Positions 25,062-33,593 of a stretch of 64,000 nt of DNA are shown here, piece after piece. Source of the DNA: Streptomyces sp. NBC_01571 (GTDB lineage Bacteria; Actinomycetota; Actinomycetes; Streptomycetales; Streptomycetaceae); the NCBI RefSeq assembly GCF_026339875.1, contig NZ_JAPEPZ010000001.1, forward strand, positions 1,426,001 to 1,490,000, read 5' to 3'. Each line of letters opens with the position of its first letter. Position 1 is the first letter of the stretch. Under the pieces are notes generated by a model. The model was not told the origin of the DNA. It did not search any database and saw nothing but the letters and a program-made list of their open reading frames with translations. Both the position numbers and the translations under genes were made by a program.

Positions 25062-26441
25062 GTGCTGCATGTCGCCGTTGTCGGCTCGGGGCCCAGCGGG
25101 GTCTACACCGCACAGAGCCTCGTACAGAGCGGTCTGCCCGACATCCGGGTGGACGTCCTCGACCGGCTGCCGTGCCCGTACGGCCTGGTCCGCTACGGCG
25201 TGGCCCCCGACCACGAGAAGATCAAGTCGCTCCAGAACAATCTGCGCGCCGTCCTGGAGGACGAGCGGGTGCGGTTCCTCGGCGGTGTCCAGGTGGGCCC
25301 CGGCGGCGTGCCGGCCGCGCGACTGCACGAGCTGTACCACGCGGTGGTGTACTGCGTGGGAGCCGCCACCGACCGGCACCTCTCAGTCCCCGGCGAGGAG
25401 CTGTCCGGCAGCTGGTCGGCGACCGAGTTCGTGTCCTGGTACAGCGCGCACCCGGACTCCGTGGCCGACGGAGCCGCCGGATTCGTGGACGGCACCCGCT
25501 CGGCCGTGGTCATCGGCGTCGGCAATGTCGCGGTCGACGTGACCCGGATCCTGGCGCGCGGCGCGGCCGAGCTGAGCCCCACCGACATGCCGCAGGCGGC
25601 GCTCACCGCGCTGGCCGCCAGCAGGGTGACGGAGATCAGCATGGTCGGGCGGCGCGGTCCGTCGCAGGCCCGCTTCACCACCAAGGAACTGCGCGAGCTG
25701 GGCGGGCTGCCGGACACCGACGTCGTGGTGGACCCCGAGGAGCTGGCGCTCGATCCGCAGTATGTCGACCCGTCGGCGCTGCCGGCCGCCCAGCGCCGCA
25801 ACGTGGAGGTGCTGCGCGGGTGGGCCGCCACCCCGGCGCGGGGCCTTCCGCGCCGGATCCGGCTCCGTTTCTTCCTGCGCCCCGTCGCGCTGCTCCCCCG
25901 CGTCGGCGAGCCGGACGGCGCCGGCGGCCGGGTGGGCGCGGTGCGCTTCGAACGGACGGTGCCCGACGGGCAGGGCGGGGTGACGGGCACGGGTCGCCAC
26001 GAGGACATCGCGGCGGAGCTGGTGCTGCGCTCGGTGGGCTATCGCGGGGTTCCGCTCGAAGGGCTGCCGTTCGACGCGGAGCACGGCACGGTGCCGCATC
26101 TCGCGGGGCGGGTGCTGCGGGACGGCGCCGTCGCTCCCGGCGAGTACGTGGCGGGCTGGATCAAGCGCGGCCCGACGGGCGTCATCGGCACCAACCGGCC
26201 GTGCGCGAAGGAGACGGTGACCTCGCTGCTGGAGGACGCGCCCGATCTCGTACGGCGCGAGGTGTCCGACGACCCGCTCGCGGCACTGCGGGCGGACGGC
26301 CTCGCGCCGGTCGAATGGGCCGGCTGGGAGGCGATCGAGCGGGCGGAGGCGGAGCTCGGGGCCTCCCTCGGGCGGCGTGTCGTGAAGCTGCCCGACTGGG
26401 CGTCGCTGATGACGGCGGCGGCGCGGACGACGACCTCCTGA
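25062..26441 (+). CDS. Ferredoxin-NADP reductase (adrenodoxin reductase type)
   Basis: 459 residues, FprA/adrenodoxin reductase-like. The FAD motif is VVGSGPSGVYTA, CPYGLVRYGVAPDHEKIK is diagnostic of the family, and the NADP motif is VIGVGNVAVDVTRIL. C-terminal GWIKRGPTGVIGTNR is also conserved. It passes electrons from NADPH to ferredoxin, for example for cytochromes P450. GTG at 25062 is chosen (GGGAG 7 bp upstream); ATG at 25032 would add ten residues. It is monocistronic. Confidence 0.92.
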   Translation: MLHVAVVGSGPSGVYTAQSLVQSGLPDIRVDVLDRLPCPYGLVRYGVAPDHEKIKSLQNNLRAVLEDERVRFLGGVQVGPGGVPAARLHELYHAVVYCVGAATDRHLSVPGEELSGSWSATEFVSWYSAHPDSVADGAAGFVDGTRSAVVIGVGNVAVDVTRILARGAAELSPTDMPQAALTALAASRVTEISMVGRRGPSQARFTTKELRELGGLPDTDVVVDPEELALDPQYVDPSALPAAQRRNVEVLRGWAATPARGLPRRIRLRFFLRPVALLPRVGEPDGAGGRVGAVRFERTVPDGQGGVTGTGRHEDIAAELVLRSVGYRGVPLEGLPFDAEHGTVPHLAGRVLRDGAVAPGEYVAGWIKRGPTGVIGTNRPCAKETVTSLLEDAPDLVRREVSDDPLAALRADGLAPVEWAGWEAIERAEAELGASLGRRVVKLPDWASLMTAAARTTTS

Positions 26442-26633
26442 GGGCTGTCGGCATCCTCCGTCCGCCCCTGCCGCGGGTCCGGCGGAGTCGCTCGGGGTAG
26501 TTCCGTGGGCATGACACACACCGGCAACAGACCGGAAATCAACAAACTGTTCAAGCCCCCTACGGTCTCGTGCTGTTCGGAGGTTCCCCACACCGTCCGG
26601 CCGCCCCGATCCGCCGCCGTCCCTGGAGTGCCC

Positions 26634-27989
26634 ATGGCAGCAACCGCACCCGTGCATCCCGTCGACGAGGTCCCGCCGGTACGCAGTCTGGCCGCCTTCG
26701 GGCTTCAGCACGTGCTCGCGATGTACGCGGGAGCCGTGGCCGTTCCGCTGATCGTGGGCGGCGCGATGAAGCTCTCGCCGGCCGATCTGGCGTATCTGAT
26801 CACCGCCGACCTGCTGGTCTGCGGCATCGCGACCCTCATCCAGTGCGTGGGTTTCTGGCGCTTCGGCGTCCGTCTGCCGATCATGCAGGGCTGCACCTTC
26901 GCGGCGGTCTCACCGATGGTGCTCATCGGAACCACCGGCGGCGGACTGCCCGCGATCTACGGCTCGGTGATCGTCGCGGGCCTCGCGATCATGCTGCTGG
27001 CGCCGGTCTTCGGCAGGCTGCTGCGCTTCTTCCCGCCGCTCGTCACGGGCACCGTCATCCTGATCATCGGGGTCTCCCTGCTGCCGGTCGCGGGCAACTG
27101 GGCCGCCGGCGGTGTGGGCGCCAAGGACTTCGGCGAGCCGAAGAACCTCGCGCTCGCGGGCTTCGTCCTGGCCGTCGTCGTGGGGGTGCAGCGGTTCGCG
27201 CCGCCCTTCCTGAGCCGGATCGCGGTGCTGATCGGCATCGCGGTGGGCCTCGCCGTGGCGGTGCCCTTCGGGTCCACGAACTTCGGTGGCGTCGATGACG
27301 CCGACTGGCTGGGGATCAGCACTCCCTTCCACTTCGGCGCGCCCGCCTTCCACGCCTCCGCGATCGTCTCGATGCTGGTGGTGGCGCTGGTGACGATGAC
27401 GGAGACGACGGGCGACCTCATCGCGGTGGGCGAGATGACCGATCGCGGGGTCGAGCCGCGCACGCTGGCCGACGGGCTGCGCGCCGACGGGCTCTCCACG
27501 GTCCTCGGCGGCGTCTTCAACACCTTTCCGTACACGGCGTTCGCGCAGAACGTGGGTCTGGTCGGCATGACCCGGGTACGCAGCCGCTGGGTGGTCGCCG
27601 CCGCGGGCGGCATCCTCGTGCTGCTCGGCCTGCTGCCCAAGCTGGGTGCGGTGGTCGCGGCGGTACCCGCGCCGGTGCTGGGCGGCGCGGGTCTGGTGAT
27701 GTTCGGGACGGTCGCCGCGAGCGGGCTGCGCACCCTGGCCGAGGTGGACTTCAGGGGCAACGACAACCTCACCGTCGTGGCCGTCTCGGTCGCCGTGGGC
27801 GTCCTGCCCGTCGGGGTGCCGACGGTCTACGAGAAGTTCCCCGACTGGTTCCAGACGGTGATGAACAGCGGGATCAGCGCGGGTTGCCTGACGGCGATCG
27901 TCCTGAACCTGCTCTTCAACCATCTGCCGGGCAGGCCGGGTGCGCAGGACGGCGCCGCCGCTCCGGAGGCACCCCCGGTCAGCGCGTAG
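26634..27989 (+). CDS. NCS2 family nucleobase:cation symporter
   Basis: 451 residues, about 12-14 transmembrane helices. FGLQHVLAMYAGAVAVPLIVG, the QCVGF segment, a MTETTGDLIA motif with the family Glu, and NTFPYTAFAQNVGLV identify the uracil/xanthine permease (NCS2) family. It imports purines or pyrimidines with protons. Which base is moved cannot be told. The ATG at 26634 has GGAG 5 bp upstream. Confidence 0.9.
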   Translation: MAATAPVHPVDEVPPVRSLAAFGLQHVLAMYAGAVAVPLIVGGAMKLSPADLAYLITADLLVCGIATLIQCVGFWRFGVRLPIMQGCTFAAVSPMVLIGTTGGGLPAIYGSVIVAGLAIMLLAPVFGRLLRFFPPLVTGTVILIIGVSLLPVAGNWAAGGVGAKDFGEPKNLALAGFVLAVVVGVQRFAPPFLSRIAVLIGIAVGLAVAVPFGSTNFGGVDDADWLGISTPFHFGAPAFHASAIVSMLVVALVTMTETTGDLIAVGEMTDRGVEPRTLADGLRADGLSTVLGGVFNTFPYTAFAQNVGLVGMTRVRSRWVVAAAGGILVLLGLLPKLGAVVAAVPAPVLGGAGLVMFGTVAASGLRTLAEVDFRGNDNLTVVAVSVAVGVLPVGVPTVYEKFPDWFQTVMNSGISAGCLTAIVLNLLFNHLPGRPGAQDGAAAPEAPPVSA

Positions 27990-28036
27990 ACAGCGCTCCC
28001 GGGGCACCCGCGGTCACCGCCCGGGCAGAAGGGACC

Positions 28037-28468
28037 TCAGCGGTCGGCCCGCTCCGACTCCTGGCGGGCCGCCGCGGCGAGGATGCAGCCGATGAGTCCC
28101 GGGAACAGCGTGTCGAGGTCGTCCGCGCGCAGCCCGTTCATCTTGGCCGTGCCGCGGTAGACCTGCCGGATCACCCCGCTCTCACGGAGCACCCGGAAGT
28201 GGTGCGTGGTGGTGGACTTGGTGACCGGCAGGTCGAAGTGCGAACAGGACAGCTCGTCGCCGTCGGCGGCGAGCTCCCGCACGATCCGCAGCCGCATCGG
28301 ATCGGACAGCGCGTGCAGCACGCCCTCCAGGCGGATCTCCGCACACGCGGGGTGCGCGAGATCCCGGCTGCTGCCGGCGGGGGCGGCGGTCGTCACGGCG
28401 GCTCCAGTCCTCGGGGCGGGCCCTCGTCCGGCGTCGTCTCCGGCCGGCTGGGCTCCACCGGTTCCCAT
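28037..28468 (-). CDS. ArsR family transcriptional regulator
   Basis: 143 residues. A winged helix of ArsR type runs from LEGVLHALSDPMRLRIVREL to the recognition helix in VTKSTTTHHFRVLRESGVI. It has no clear metal-binding cysteine pair on the recognition helix (ELSCSHF has one Cys), so it may not be a metal sensor. GTG at 28396 is an alternative start. It is divergent from the ene-reductase gene and two copies of its likely operator lie between the two. Confidence 0.85.
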   Translation of the reverse strand: MGTGGAQPAGDDAGRGPAPRTGAAVTTAAPAGSSRDLAHPACAEIRLEGVLHALSDPMRLRIVRELAADGDELSCSHFDLPVTKSTTTHHFRVLRESGVIRQVYRGTAKMNGLRADDLDTLFPGLIGCILAAAARQESERADR

Positions 28469-28470
28469 TG

Positions 28471-28486
28471 TACGAGACCTGTCGTA
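28471..28486. promoter_or_regulatory. ArsR operator copy 1
   Basis: TACGAGACCTGTCGTA, matching TACGA-N6-TCGTA. It lies 2 bp upstream of the regulator's start codon. Confidence 0.65.
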
Positions 28487-28488
28487 GT

Positions 28489-28517
28489 TTGACACTTCCC
28501 GTACTACGATGTTTATC
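28489..28517 (+). promoter_or_regulatory. Promoter of the ene-reductase gene
   Basis: TTGACA (28489-28494), 17 bp, TTTATC (28512-28517). The -35 is a consensus match. The -10 is covered by ArsR operator copy 2. Confidence 0.65.
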
Positions 28518-28523
28518 GTAATA
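28502..28523. promoter_or_regulatory. ArsR operator copy 2
   Basis: TACTACGAT-GTTT-ATCGTAATA, a palindrome with one mismatched pair and a perfect core TACGAT-GTTT-ATCGTA. It shares TACGA-N6-TCGTA with copy 1, and the centres are 34 bp apart. Confidence 0.7.
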
Positions 28524-28558
28524 GCCGCAGCCCGGTCCCGCGACGAATGGAGTCCTCC

Positions 28559-29638
28559 GTGAGCGCGCTCTTCGAGCCCATCACCCTGCGCGGCCTGACC
28601 ATCCCCAACCGGGTGTGGATGCCCCCGATGTGCCAGTACTCGGCCGCGCCGGAAGGACCTGCGACGGGCGCTCCGAACGACTGGCACTTCGCGCACTACG
28701 CCGCCCGCGCCACCGGCGGCACGGGCCTGATCGTCGTCGAGGCCACCGCCGTCTCCCCCGAGGGCCGGATCAGCCCGTACGACCTCGGCATCTGGAACGA
28801 CACCCAGGTGGAGGCGTTCCGTCGCATCACGGGCTTCCTGCGCGGCCAGGGCACCGTGCCCGGGATCCAGCTCGCGCACGCCGGGCGCAAGGCGTCGACC
28901 GACCGCCCCTGGACGGGCGGCGCACCGGTCGGCGAGGACGCGTACGGATGGCAGCCGCTGGCCCCGAGCGCGCTGGCCTTCGACGAGCGCCATCCGGTAC
29001 CGGCCGAACTCACCGTGGACCGGATACGGGAGATCGTCGGCCAGTTCGCGGACGCGGCCCGGCGCGCCCTGGACGCCGGATTCGAGATCGTGGAGATCCA
29101 CGGCGCCCACGGCTACCTCGTCAACGAGTTCCTCTCCCCGCACTCCAACCGGCGCACCGACGAGTACGGCGGCTCCTACGAGAACCGCATCCGCTTCGCC
29201 CTCGAAGTCGTCGACGCCGTCCGCGAGGTCTGGCCCGAGGACAAGCCGCTCTTCTTCCGCGTCTCCGCCACCGACTGGCTGGACGAGGGCGGCTGGAGCG
29301 CCGACGACACCGTCCGCCTGGCCGCCCGGCTCCGGGAGCACGGCGTGGACCTGCTGGACGTCTCGACGGGCGGCAACGCCTCGGGCGTACACATCCCGGT
29401 CGGGCCCGGTTACCAGGTCCCCTTCGCCGCACGGGTGAAGGCGGAGACCGGGCTGCCCGTCGCCGCCGTCGGCCTGATCACCGACGCCGAGCAGGCCGAG
29501 AAGATCATCGCCAACGACGAGGCCGACGCGGTGCTGCTGGGCCGCGAACTGCTGCGCAACCCGTCGTTCGCCCGCCTCGCGGGACGTGAGCTCGGCTCGG
29601 ACGTGCACGTACCCGAGCAGTACCACCGCTCCGTCTAG
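28559..29638 (+). CDS. NADH:flavin oxidoreductase / ene-reductase (YqjM type)
   Basis: 359 residues of the Old Yellow Enzyme family, thermophilic-like/YqjM subgroup: MPPMCQYSA carries the Cys that tunes FMN, HGAHGYLVNEFLSP is diagnostic, and VGLITDAEQAEKI plus LGRELLRNPSF form the phosphate-binding end. It reduces activated C=C bonds with NAD(P)H. GTG at 28559 (GGAG 6 bp upstream) fits better than ATG at 28547. It is divergent from an ArsR gene that probably represses it. Confidence 0.92.
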   Translation: MSALFEPITLRGLTIPNRVWMPPMCQYSAAPEGPATGAPNDWHFAHYAARATGGTGLIVVEATAVSPEGRISPYDLGIWNDTQVEAFRRITGFLRGQGTVPGIQLAHAGRKASTDRPWTGGAPVGEDAYGWQPLAPSALAFDERHPVPAELTVDRIREIVGQFADAARRALDAGFEIVEIHGAHGYLVNEFLSPHSNRRTDEYGGSYENRIRFALEVVDAVREVWPEDKPLFFRVSATDWLDEGGWSADDTVRLAARLREHGVDLLDVSTGGNASGVHIPVGPGYQVPFAARVKAETGLPVAAVGLITDAEQAEKIIANDEADAVLLGRELLRNPSFARLAGRELGSDVHVPEQYHRSV

Positions 29639-29687
29639 ATCGTGCGCGTGTCCGGCCCTCCACGGGGTGAGCGGCCTCCCGGTCCGG

Positions 29688-30701
29688 TCAGTTCCCCAGC
29701 AGCCGGCGCAGCCACCGCAGGCGGGCCGCCTTGGTGTCCTGGGACAGGGCGGCGCGCGGCGCCAGCTGGTCGTACCCGTGGAAGCCGCCCGGCCAGACGT
29801 GCAGTTCGGCACGGCCGCCCGCCTGCCACATCCGCGTCGCGTACGCGACGGCCTCGTCGCGGAAGGTCTCGGCCGAACCGACGTCGATGAAGGCCGGGGG
29901 CAGTCCGGTGAGGTCCTCGGCGCGCGCCGGGGCGGCGTAGGGGGAGACGTCCGGGCCGCCGCGCGCGTCGCCGAGCAGCGCCGTCCAACCGGTGTCGTTC
30001 GCCGTGCGGTCCCACATGCCCACCCCGGCCATCTGGTGGCTGGACGGGGTGTCGTTGCGGTCGTCGAGCATCGGGCAGAGCAGTACCTGCCCCAGCAGCG
30101 CCGGGCCGCCGCGGTCCCGGGCGAGCAGGGCGAGGGCCGCGGTCAGGCCACCACCGGCACTGCCGCCGGCGACGATGATCCGGCCCGCGTCGAAACCCAG
30201 TTCCGTGGCGTGCCCGGCCGTCCACACCAGTCCCGCGTAGCAGTCCTCGACGGGCGCCGGGTGCGGGTTCTCGGGAGCGAGGCGGTACTCCACGGACACC
30301 ACCGCCGTGCCCAGTTCCCGCGCCCAGTCGAGCATCTCCACGACCCCGGTGCGGCGGTCGCCGACCACCATCCCGCCACCGTGCGTGTGGTAGATGACCG
30401 GCACCGGAGCATCGGTCCCCGTGGGCCGGCAGACGAGCAGCGAGACGTCCGGGGCGCCCTGCGGCCCGGGAACCGTGCGGTCCTCGACCTCGAAGGCACC
30501 GTCCCCGGTCAGGTCCGACTCCGCTTCCTCGAACGCCGCCATGCTCTCGCGCAGGGCCGGGATCATCTCGGGGTGCAGGGCGGGCGGCATCTCGTCGGCG
30601 ACGACTTCGAGGGCGGCGGCGAGTTCCGGGTCGAACGGCGGGGGCGGCCCCACCCGGAAGCGCTCGTTCCCGGCGGAGGGTGCGGAAGGTACGGCGGTCA
30701 T
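29688..30701 (-). CDS. Alpha/beta hydrolase (HSL/family IV esterase)
   Basis: 337 residues. The oxyanion-hole motif HTHGGGM, the nucleophile elbow GGSAGGG, then Asp in FIDVGSAE and His in GGFHGYD place it in the hormone-sensitive lipase family (bacterial family IV). It has a cap region at the N-terminus and no signal peptide. It probably hydrolyses short-chain esters. ATG at 30701 has GGGAGA upstream. It is convergent with the ene-reductase gene, 50 bp apart. Confidence 0.9.
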   Translation of the reverse strand: MTAVPSAPSAGNERFRVGPPPPFDPELAAALEVVADEMPPALHPEMIPALRESMAAFEEAESDLTGDGAFEVEDRTVPGPQGAPDVSLLVCRPTGTDAPVPVIYHTHGGGMVVGDRRTGVVEMLDWARELGTAVVSVEYRLAPENPHPAPVEDCYAGLVWTAGHATELGFDAGRIIVAGGSAGGGLTAALALLARDRGGPALLGQVLLCPMLDDRNDTPSSHQMAGVGMWDRTANDTGWTALLGDARGGPDVSPYAAPARAEDLTGLPPAFIDVGSAETFRDEAVAYATRMWQAGGRAELHVWPGGFHGYDQLAPRAALSQDTKAARLRWLRRLLGN

Positions 30702-30930
30702 CGGCTCTCCCTGCGTCACGGTCACGCCCCTGTGACCACTGTCGTCATGGTGCTCCCGGCCGGCGGTACGACGGGAGCGACATACGGCGGGGAACTCCCG
30801 CCGCACGGTGGGGCTGCTCCACGGACACGGCGGCGGTGCCCGCGCCTCCGGGCGTTCGTGGTTCGCGGTGCCGGAGAACAGTGATGCGCGACCCACCGGG
30901 GTGGCACGAGATCCAGGTCACCCCGGCCCC

Positions 30931-30958
30931 TGTCACACATCGCCCCGCCACCCCGGTC
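30931..30958 (+). promoter_or_regulatory. ECF41-type promoter P1 (AhpD-like gene)
   Basis: TGTCACA (30931-30937), 17 bp, GGTC (30955-30958) in the context CCCCGGTCAT, 45 bp before the start codon. It is one of seven matching motifs between 30.9 and 44.6 kb; this copy has a spacer one base longer than the rest. Confidence 0.65.
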
Positions 30959-31002
30959 ATAGGTGTGTACCCACAACCGTCGTCGATCGTCAGGAGATCA
31001 CC

Positions 31003-31476
31003 GTGGAATCGCGTCTCAACTACTTCGGCCACCCCCTCGCCGGCAAGGTGCTGAAGCACATCAACACGGCCGGCAAGGCGGTTTCGGACACGACGCTGCC
31101 GCTCACGGTCCAGGAACTCGTGAAGATCCGCGCGAGCCAGATCAACGGCTGTGGCTTCTGCACCGACATGCACACCAAGGACGCCGCCGCGGCGGGTGAG
31201 ACCGCGCAGCGGCTCCACCTGGTCGCGGCCTGGCGTGAGGCCACGGTCTTCACCGACGCCGAACGCGCCGCACTGGAACTGGCCGAGCAGGGCACCCGCA
31301 TCGCCGACGCCGCCGGCGGTGTGACCGACGAGGCGTGGGCCGCCGCGGCCAAGCACTACGACGAGGAACAGCTCGTCGCCCTGATCTCCCTCATCGCCAT
31401 CATCAACGCCTACAACCGCATCAACGTCATCAACCAGCAGCCCGCCGGGAGCTACCAGCCCGGCCAGTTCGGCTGA
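31003..31476 (+). CDS. Carboxymuconolactone decarboxylase/AhpD-like protein
   Basis: 157 residues of the CMD/AhpD superfamily. The redox motif C-x2-C-x3-H is complete (Cys50, Cys53, His57 in INGCGFCTDMH), so it is likely an alkylhydroperoxidase-type thiol reductant rather than a decarboxylase. CMD proteins are the commonest partners of ECF41 sigma factors. An ECF41-type promoter motif stands in front, and an ECF41 gene lies 4 kb downstream. GTG at 31003 has AGGAG 6 bp upstream. Confidence 0.9.
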   Translation: MESRLNYFGHPLAGKVLKHINTAGKAVSDTTLPLTVQELVKIRASQINGCGFCTDMHTKDAAAAGETAQRLHLVAAWREATVFTDAERAALELAEQGTRIADAAGGVTDEAWAAAAKHYDEEQLVALISLIAIINAYNRINVINQQPAGSYQPGQFG

Positions 31477-31688
31477 TCGACGCCCGCACGCCGGGCACGA
31501 CCGGTCCGTCTCCACGTCGCCCCGACCCACGACGAGGAGACGGACCACCGGCGTTGAGCGGTTGCCCGGCCGGGGGGTCTTCACCACGACGACAACGTCC
31601 GGTGCGCGAACCGGTCTTCTCACTCGACGGCACACGCGCCCGCGGACGCCTGCTTCTCTGTCCCACGCACATCGAAAAGGGGAAACCC

Positions 31689-32453
31689 ATGCCCAGCTCA
31701 GCCACCCCCCGCTTCACCGACCGAGTCGCCATCGTCACGGGGGCGGGGTCGGGCATCGGCCGCGCCACCGCGATCGCCCTCGCCGAGTCGGGGGCACACG
31801 TCCTCGGTGTGGGACGCCGGAAGGACGCCCTGGAGGAGACGGCTCGCGCCCACTCCCGCATCGCGGTCCTGCCGCTCGACATCCGCGAGGAGAACGCCGC
31901 GGACACGGTGGTCGCCACCGCGGTGGAGCGATGGGGCCGGATCGACGTGCTGGTGAACAACGCCGGCGCCACGGCCGTGATGCCTCTCGCGGAGAGCGAC
32001 CGGTCGGTCATCACCAGCCTGTTCGACCTCAACGTGACAGCGCCGAGCATGCTCGCCCACGCCGCCCTGCCCCACCTGCGCGACTCCTCGGGTTCCATCG
32101 TCAACGTCTCCAGCACCTACGGGCACCGCCCCCTGGCCGGCGGAGCCCACTACGCCGCCACCAAGAGCGCCCTGGAGCAACTGACGAGGAGCTGGGCCCT
32201 CGAGCTCGCGTCCGACGGGGTACGGGTCAACGCGATCGCCCCCGGACCCACCAGGACGGACGTCCTGGTCGCGGCGGGCCTCTCCCAGGACACCATCGAC
32301 GAGCTGCGCGCCCACGAACGCGACCGCATCCCGACCGGCCGTCTCGGCGACGCGGAGGACGTCGCGGACTGGATCCTGCGCGTCGCCGATCCCCTGAGCA
32401 CGCACCTGACCGGTCAAGTGCTCACCATCGACGGGGGACTTGAGCTCGTCTGA
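31689..32453 (+). CDS. SDR family oxidoreductase
   Basis: 254 residues. Cofactor motif TGAGSGIG, NNAG, catalytic Ser in VNVSSTYG and YAATK; the C-terminus LTGQVLTIDGGLEL is standard for classical SDRs. Substrate unknown. It follows the AhpD-like gene by 212 bp on the same strand and could be read from P1, but it may have its own promoter. AGGGGA precedes the ATG at 31689. Confidence 0.9.
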   Translation: MPSSATPRFTDRVAIVTGAGSGIGRATAIALAESGAHVLGVGRRKDALEETARAHSRIAVLPLDIREENAADTVVATAVERWGRIDVLVNNAGATAVMPLAESDRSVITSLFDLNVTAPSMLAHAALPHLRDSSGSIVNVSSTYGHRPLAGGAHYAATKSALEQLTRSWALELASDGVRVNAIAPGPTRTDVLVAAGLSQDTIDELRAHERDRIPTGRLGDAEDVADWILRVADPLSTHLTGQVLTIDGGLELV

Positions 32454-32510
32454 CCGGCGGCGCGACCACCACGGGCGGCACACCGCCTCCTGGCCCGGCG
32501 AAGTCCGCCC

Positions 32511-32562
32511 GGCCCGTCTCCCCGGCTCGTCTCCCCGGCTCGTCTCCCCGGCTCGTCTCCCC
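32511..32562. repeat. 13-bp tandem repeat, four copies
   Basis: Unit GGCYCGTCTCCCC repeated four times in a row between the stops of two convergent SDR genes. Copies 2-4 are identical and copy 1 has C for T at position 4. The 244-bp gap holds no gene. Confidence 0.9.
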
Positions 32563-32697
32563 GGCCCGGCGCGGGCCGGACCCCGCCCGGTCCGTCGCCC
32601 GTGACCGGAGCGGGGCCGCGCCGATCACCCGGCACCGGACCACCGGGCGAGCTGCGCGGTCCGACGCCGGGCCCGAGGGGCGGGAGGGTGACCGGAC

Positions 32698-33423
32698 TCA
32701 GCGGGTCTGGTCGGTCGGCCGGATCAGGATCTCGTTGACGGCGACGTGCTCCGGCTGGGAGAGCGCGTACAGAACGGCAGCGGCGATGTCCTCCGCCTGG
32801 AGCGTCCGCATGGACTCGGCCATGTTCTTCGCCATGGTCCGTATGGCCGGGTCGGTGATGTGCGTGGCCACGAAGCCGGGCTCCACGACGACGACCCGCA
32901 CGCCCTGCTCGGTGACCTCCTGGCGCAACGCCTCGGAGAAGGCGGTGATGCCGAACTTGGTGGCCGAGTACACCCCGCTCGCGGCCGATGAAGCCCGCCC
33001 CGACGTCGAGGAGATCTGCACCACCGCCCCCTTGCTGCGGAGCAGGTGCGGCAGGGCGGAGTGGACGGCGTACATCGATCCGAGCAGGTTGGTCTCCACC
33101 ATGCGCGTCCACTCCGTGGTGTCCGCGCCCAGGATCTGCCCGCTGAGCATCACGCCCGCGTTGTTCACCAGCACGTCGAGGGCTCCGAAGCGCTCGACGG
33201 TCGCCTCGACCGCGTCGCGCACCGACTGCGGGTCGGTGACGTCGAGTTCGAGGGCCAGCATCTCGCCGGGGGCGTCCGCCGCGAGGAACCGCACCCGGTC
33301 GGCCCGCCGGGCGCCCGCCGCGACCCGGGCTCCCGCCTTCGACAGGGCGATCGCGATGGCCCGTCCGATGCCCGATGACGCACCGGTGACGAGGACGACT
33401 CTGCCTTCCAGGGTGTTGCTCAC
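32698..33423 (-). CDS. SDR family oxidoreductase, TetR-controlled
   Basis: 241 residues. Motifs TGASSGIG, NNAG, VQISSTSG and YSATK place it among classical SDRs. The C-terminal region with ALSQPEHVAVNEILIRPT resembles the YdfG/3-oxoacyl-type group. GTG at 33423 is chosen with GGAG 6 bp upstream. The gene is divergent from a TetR gene, with two operator copies between them, so it is very likely that regulator's target. Substrate unknown. Confidence 0.9.
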   Translation of the reverse strand: MSNTLEGRVVLVTGASSGIGRAIAIALSKAGARVAAGARRADRVRFLAADAPGEMLALELDVTDPQSVRDAVEATVERFGALDVLVNNAGVMLSGQILGADTTEWTRMVETNLLGSMYAVHSALPHLLRSKGAVVQISSTSGRASSAASGVYSATKFGITAFSEALRQEVTEQGVRVVVVEPGFVATHITDPAIRTMAKNMAESMRTLQAEDIAAAVLYALSQPEHVAVNEILIRPTDQTR

Positions 33424-33505
33424 AGGGTTCTCCAAGAAGTTCGTGGTTCGCAGTACCGGACCCGCCGAGGACCCTCAGGCCGGCCGGGAAGAGGCGGCCC
33501 AGAAG

Positions 33506-33521
33506 ATGACCGCCCGGTCAT
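33506..33521. promoter_or_regulatory. TetR operator, SDR side
   Basis: ATGACCGCCCGGTCAT, a perfect palindrome (ATGACCG-CC-CGGTCAT). Confidence 0.75.
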
Positions 33522-33542
33522 GTTTGAACCGTAGCAGCTAAA

Positions 33543-33558
33543 ATGACCCTGCGGTCAT
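33543..33558. promoter_or_regulatory. TetR operator, TetR side
   Basis: ATGACCCTGCGGTCAT, matching the other copy as ATGACC-N4-GGTCAT; centres are 37 bp apart. It is 35 bp before the TetR start codon. Confidence 0.75.
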
Positions 33559-33593
33559 GTTGGTGGTAGTCTTCTCGTCGTGAGGAGGCACAC

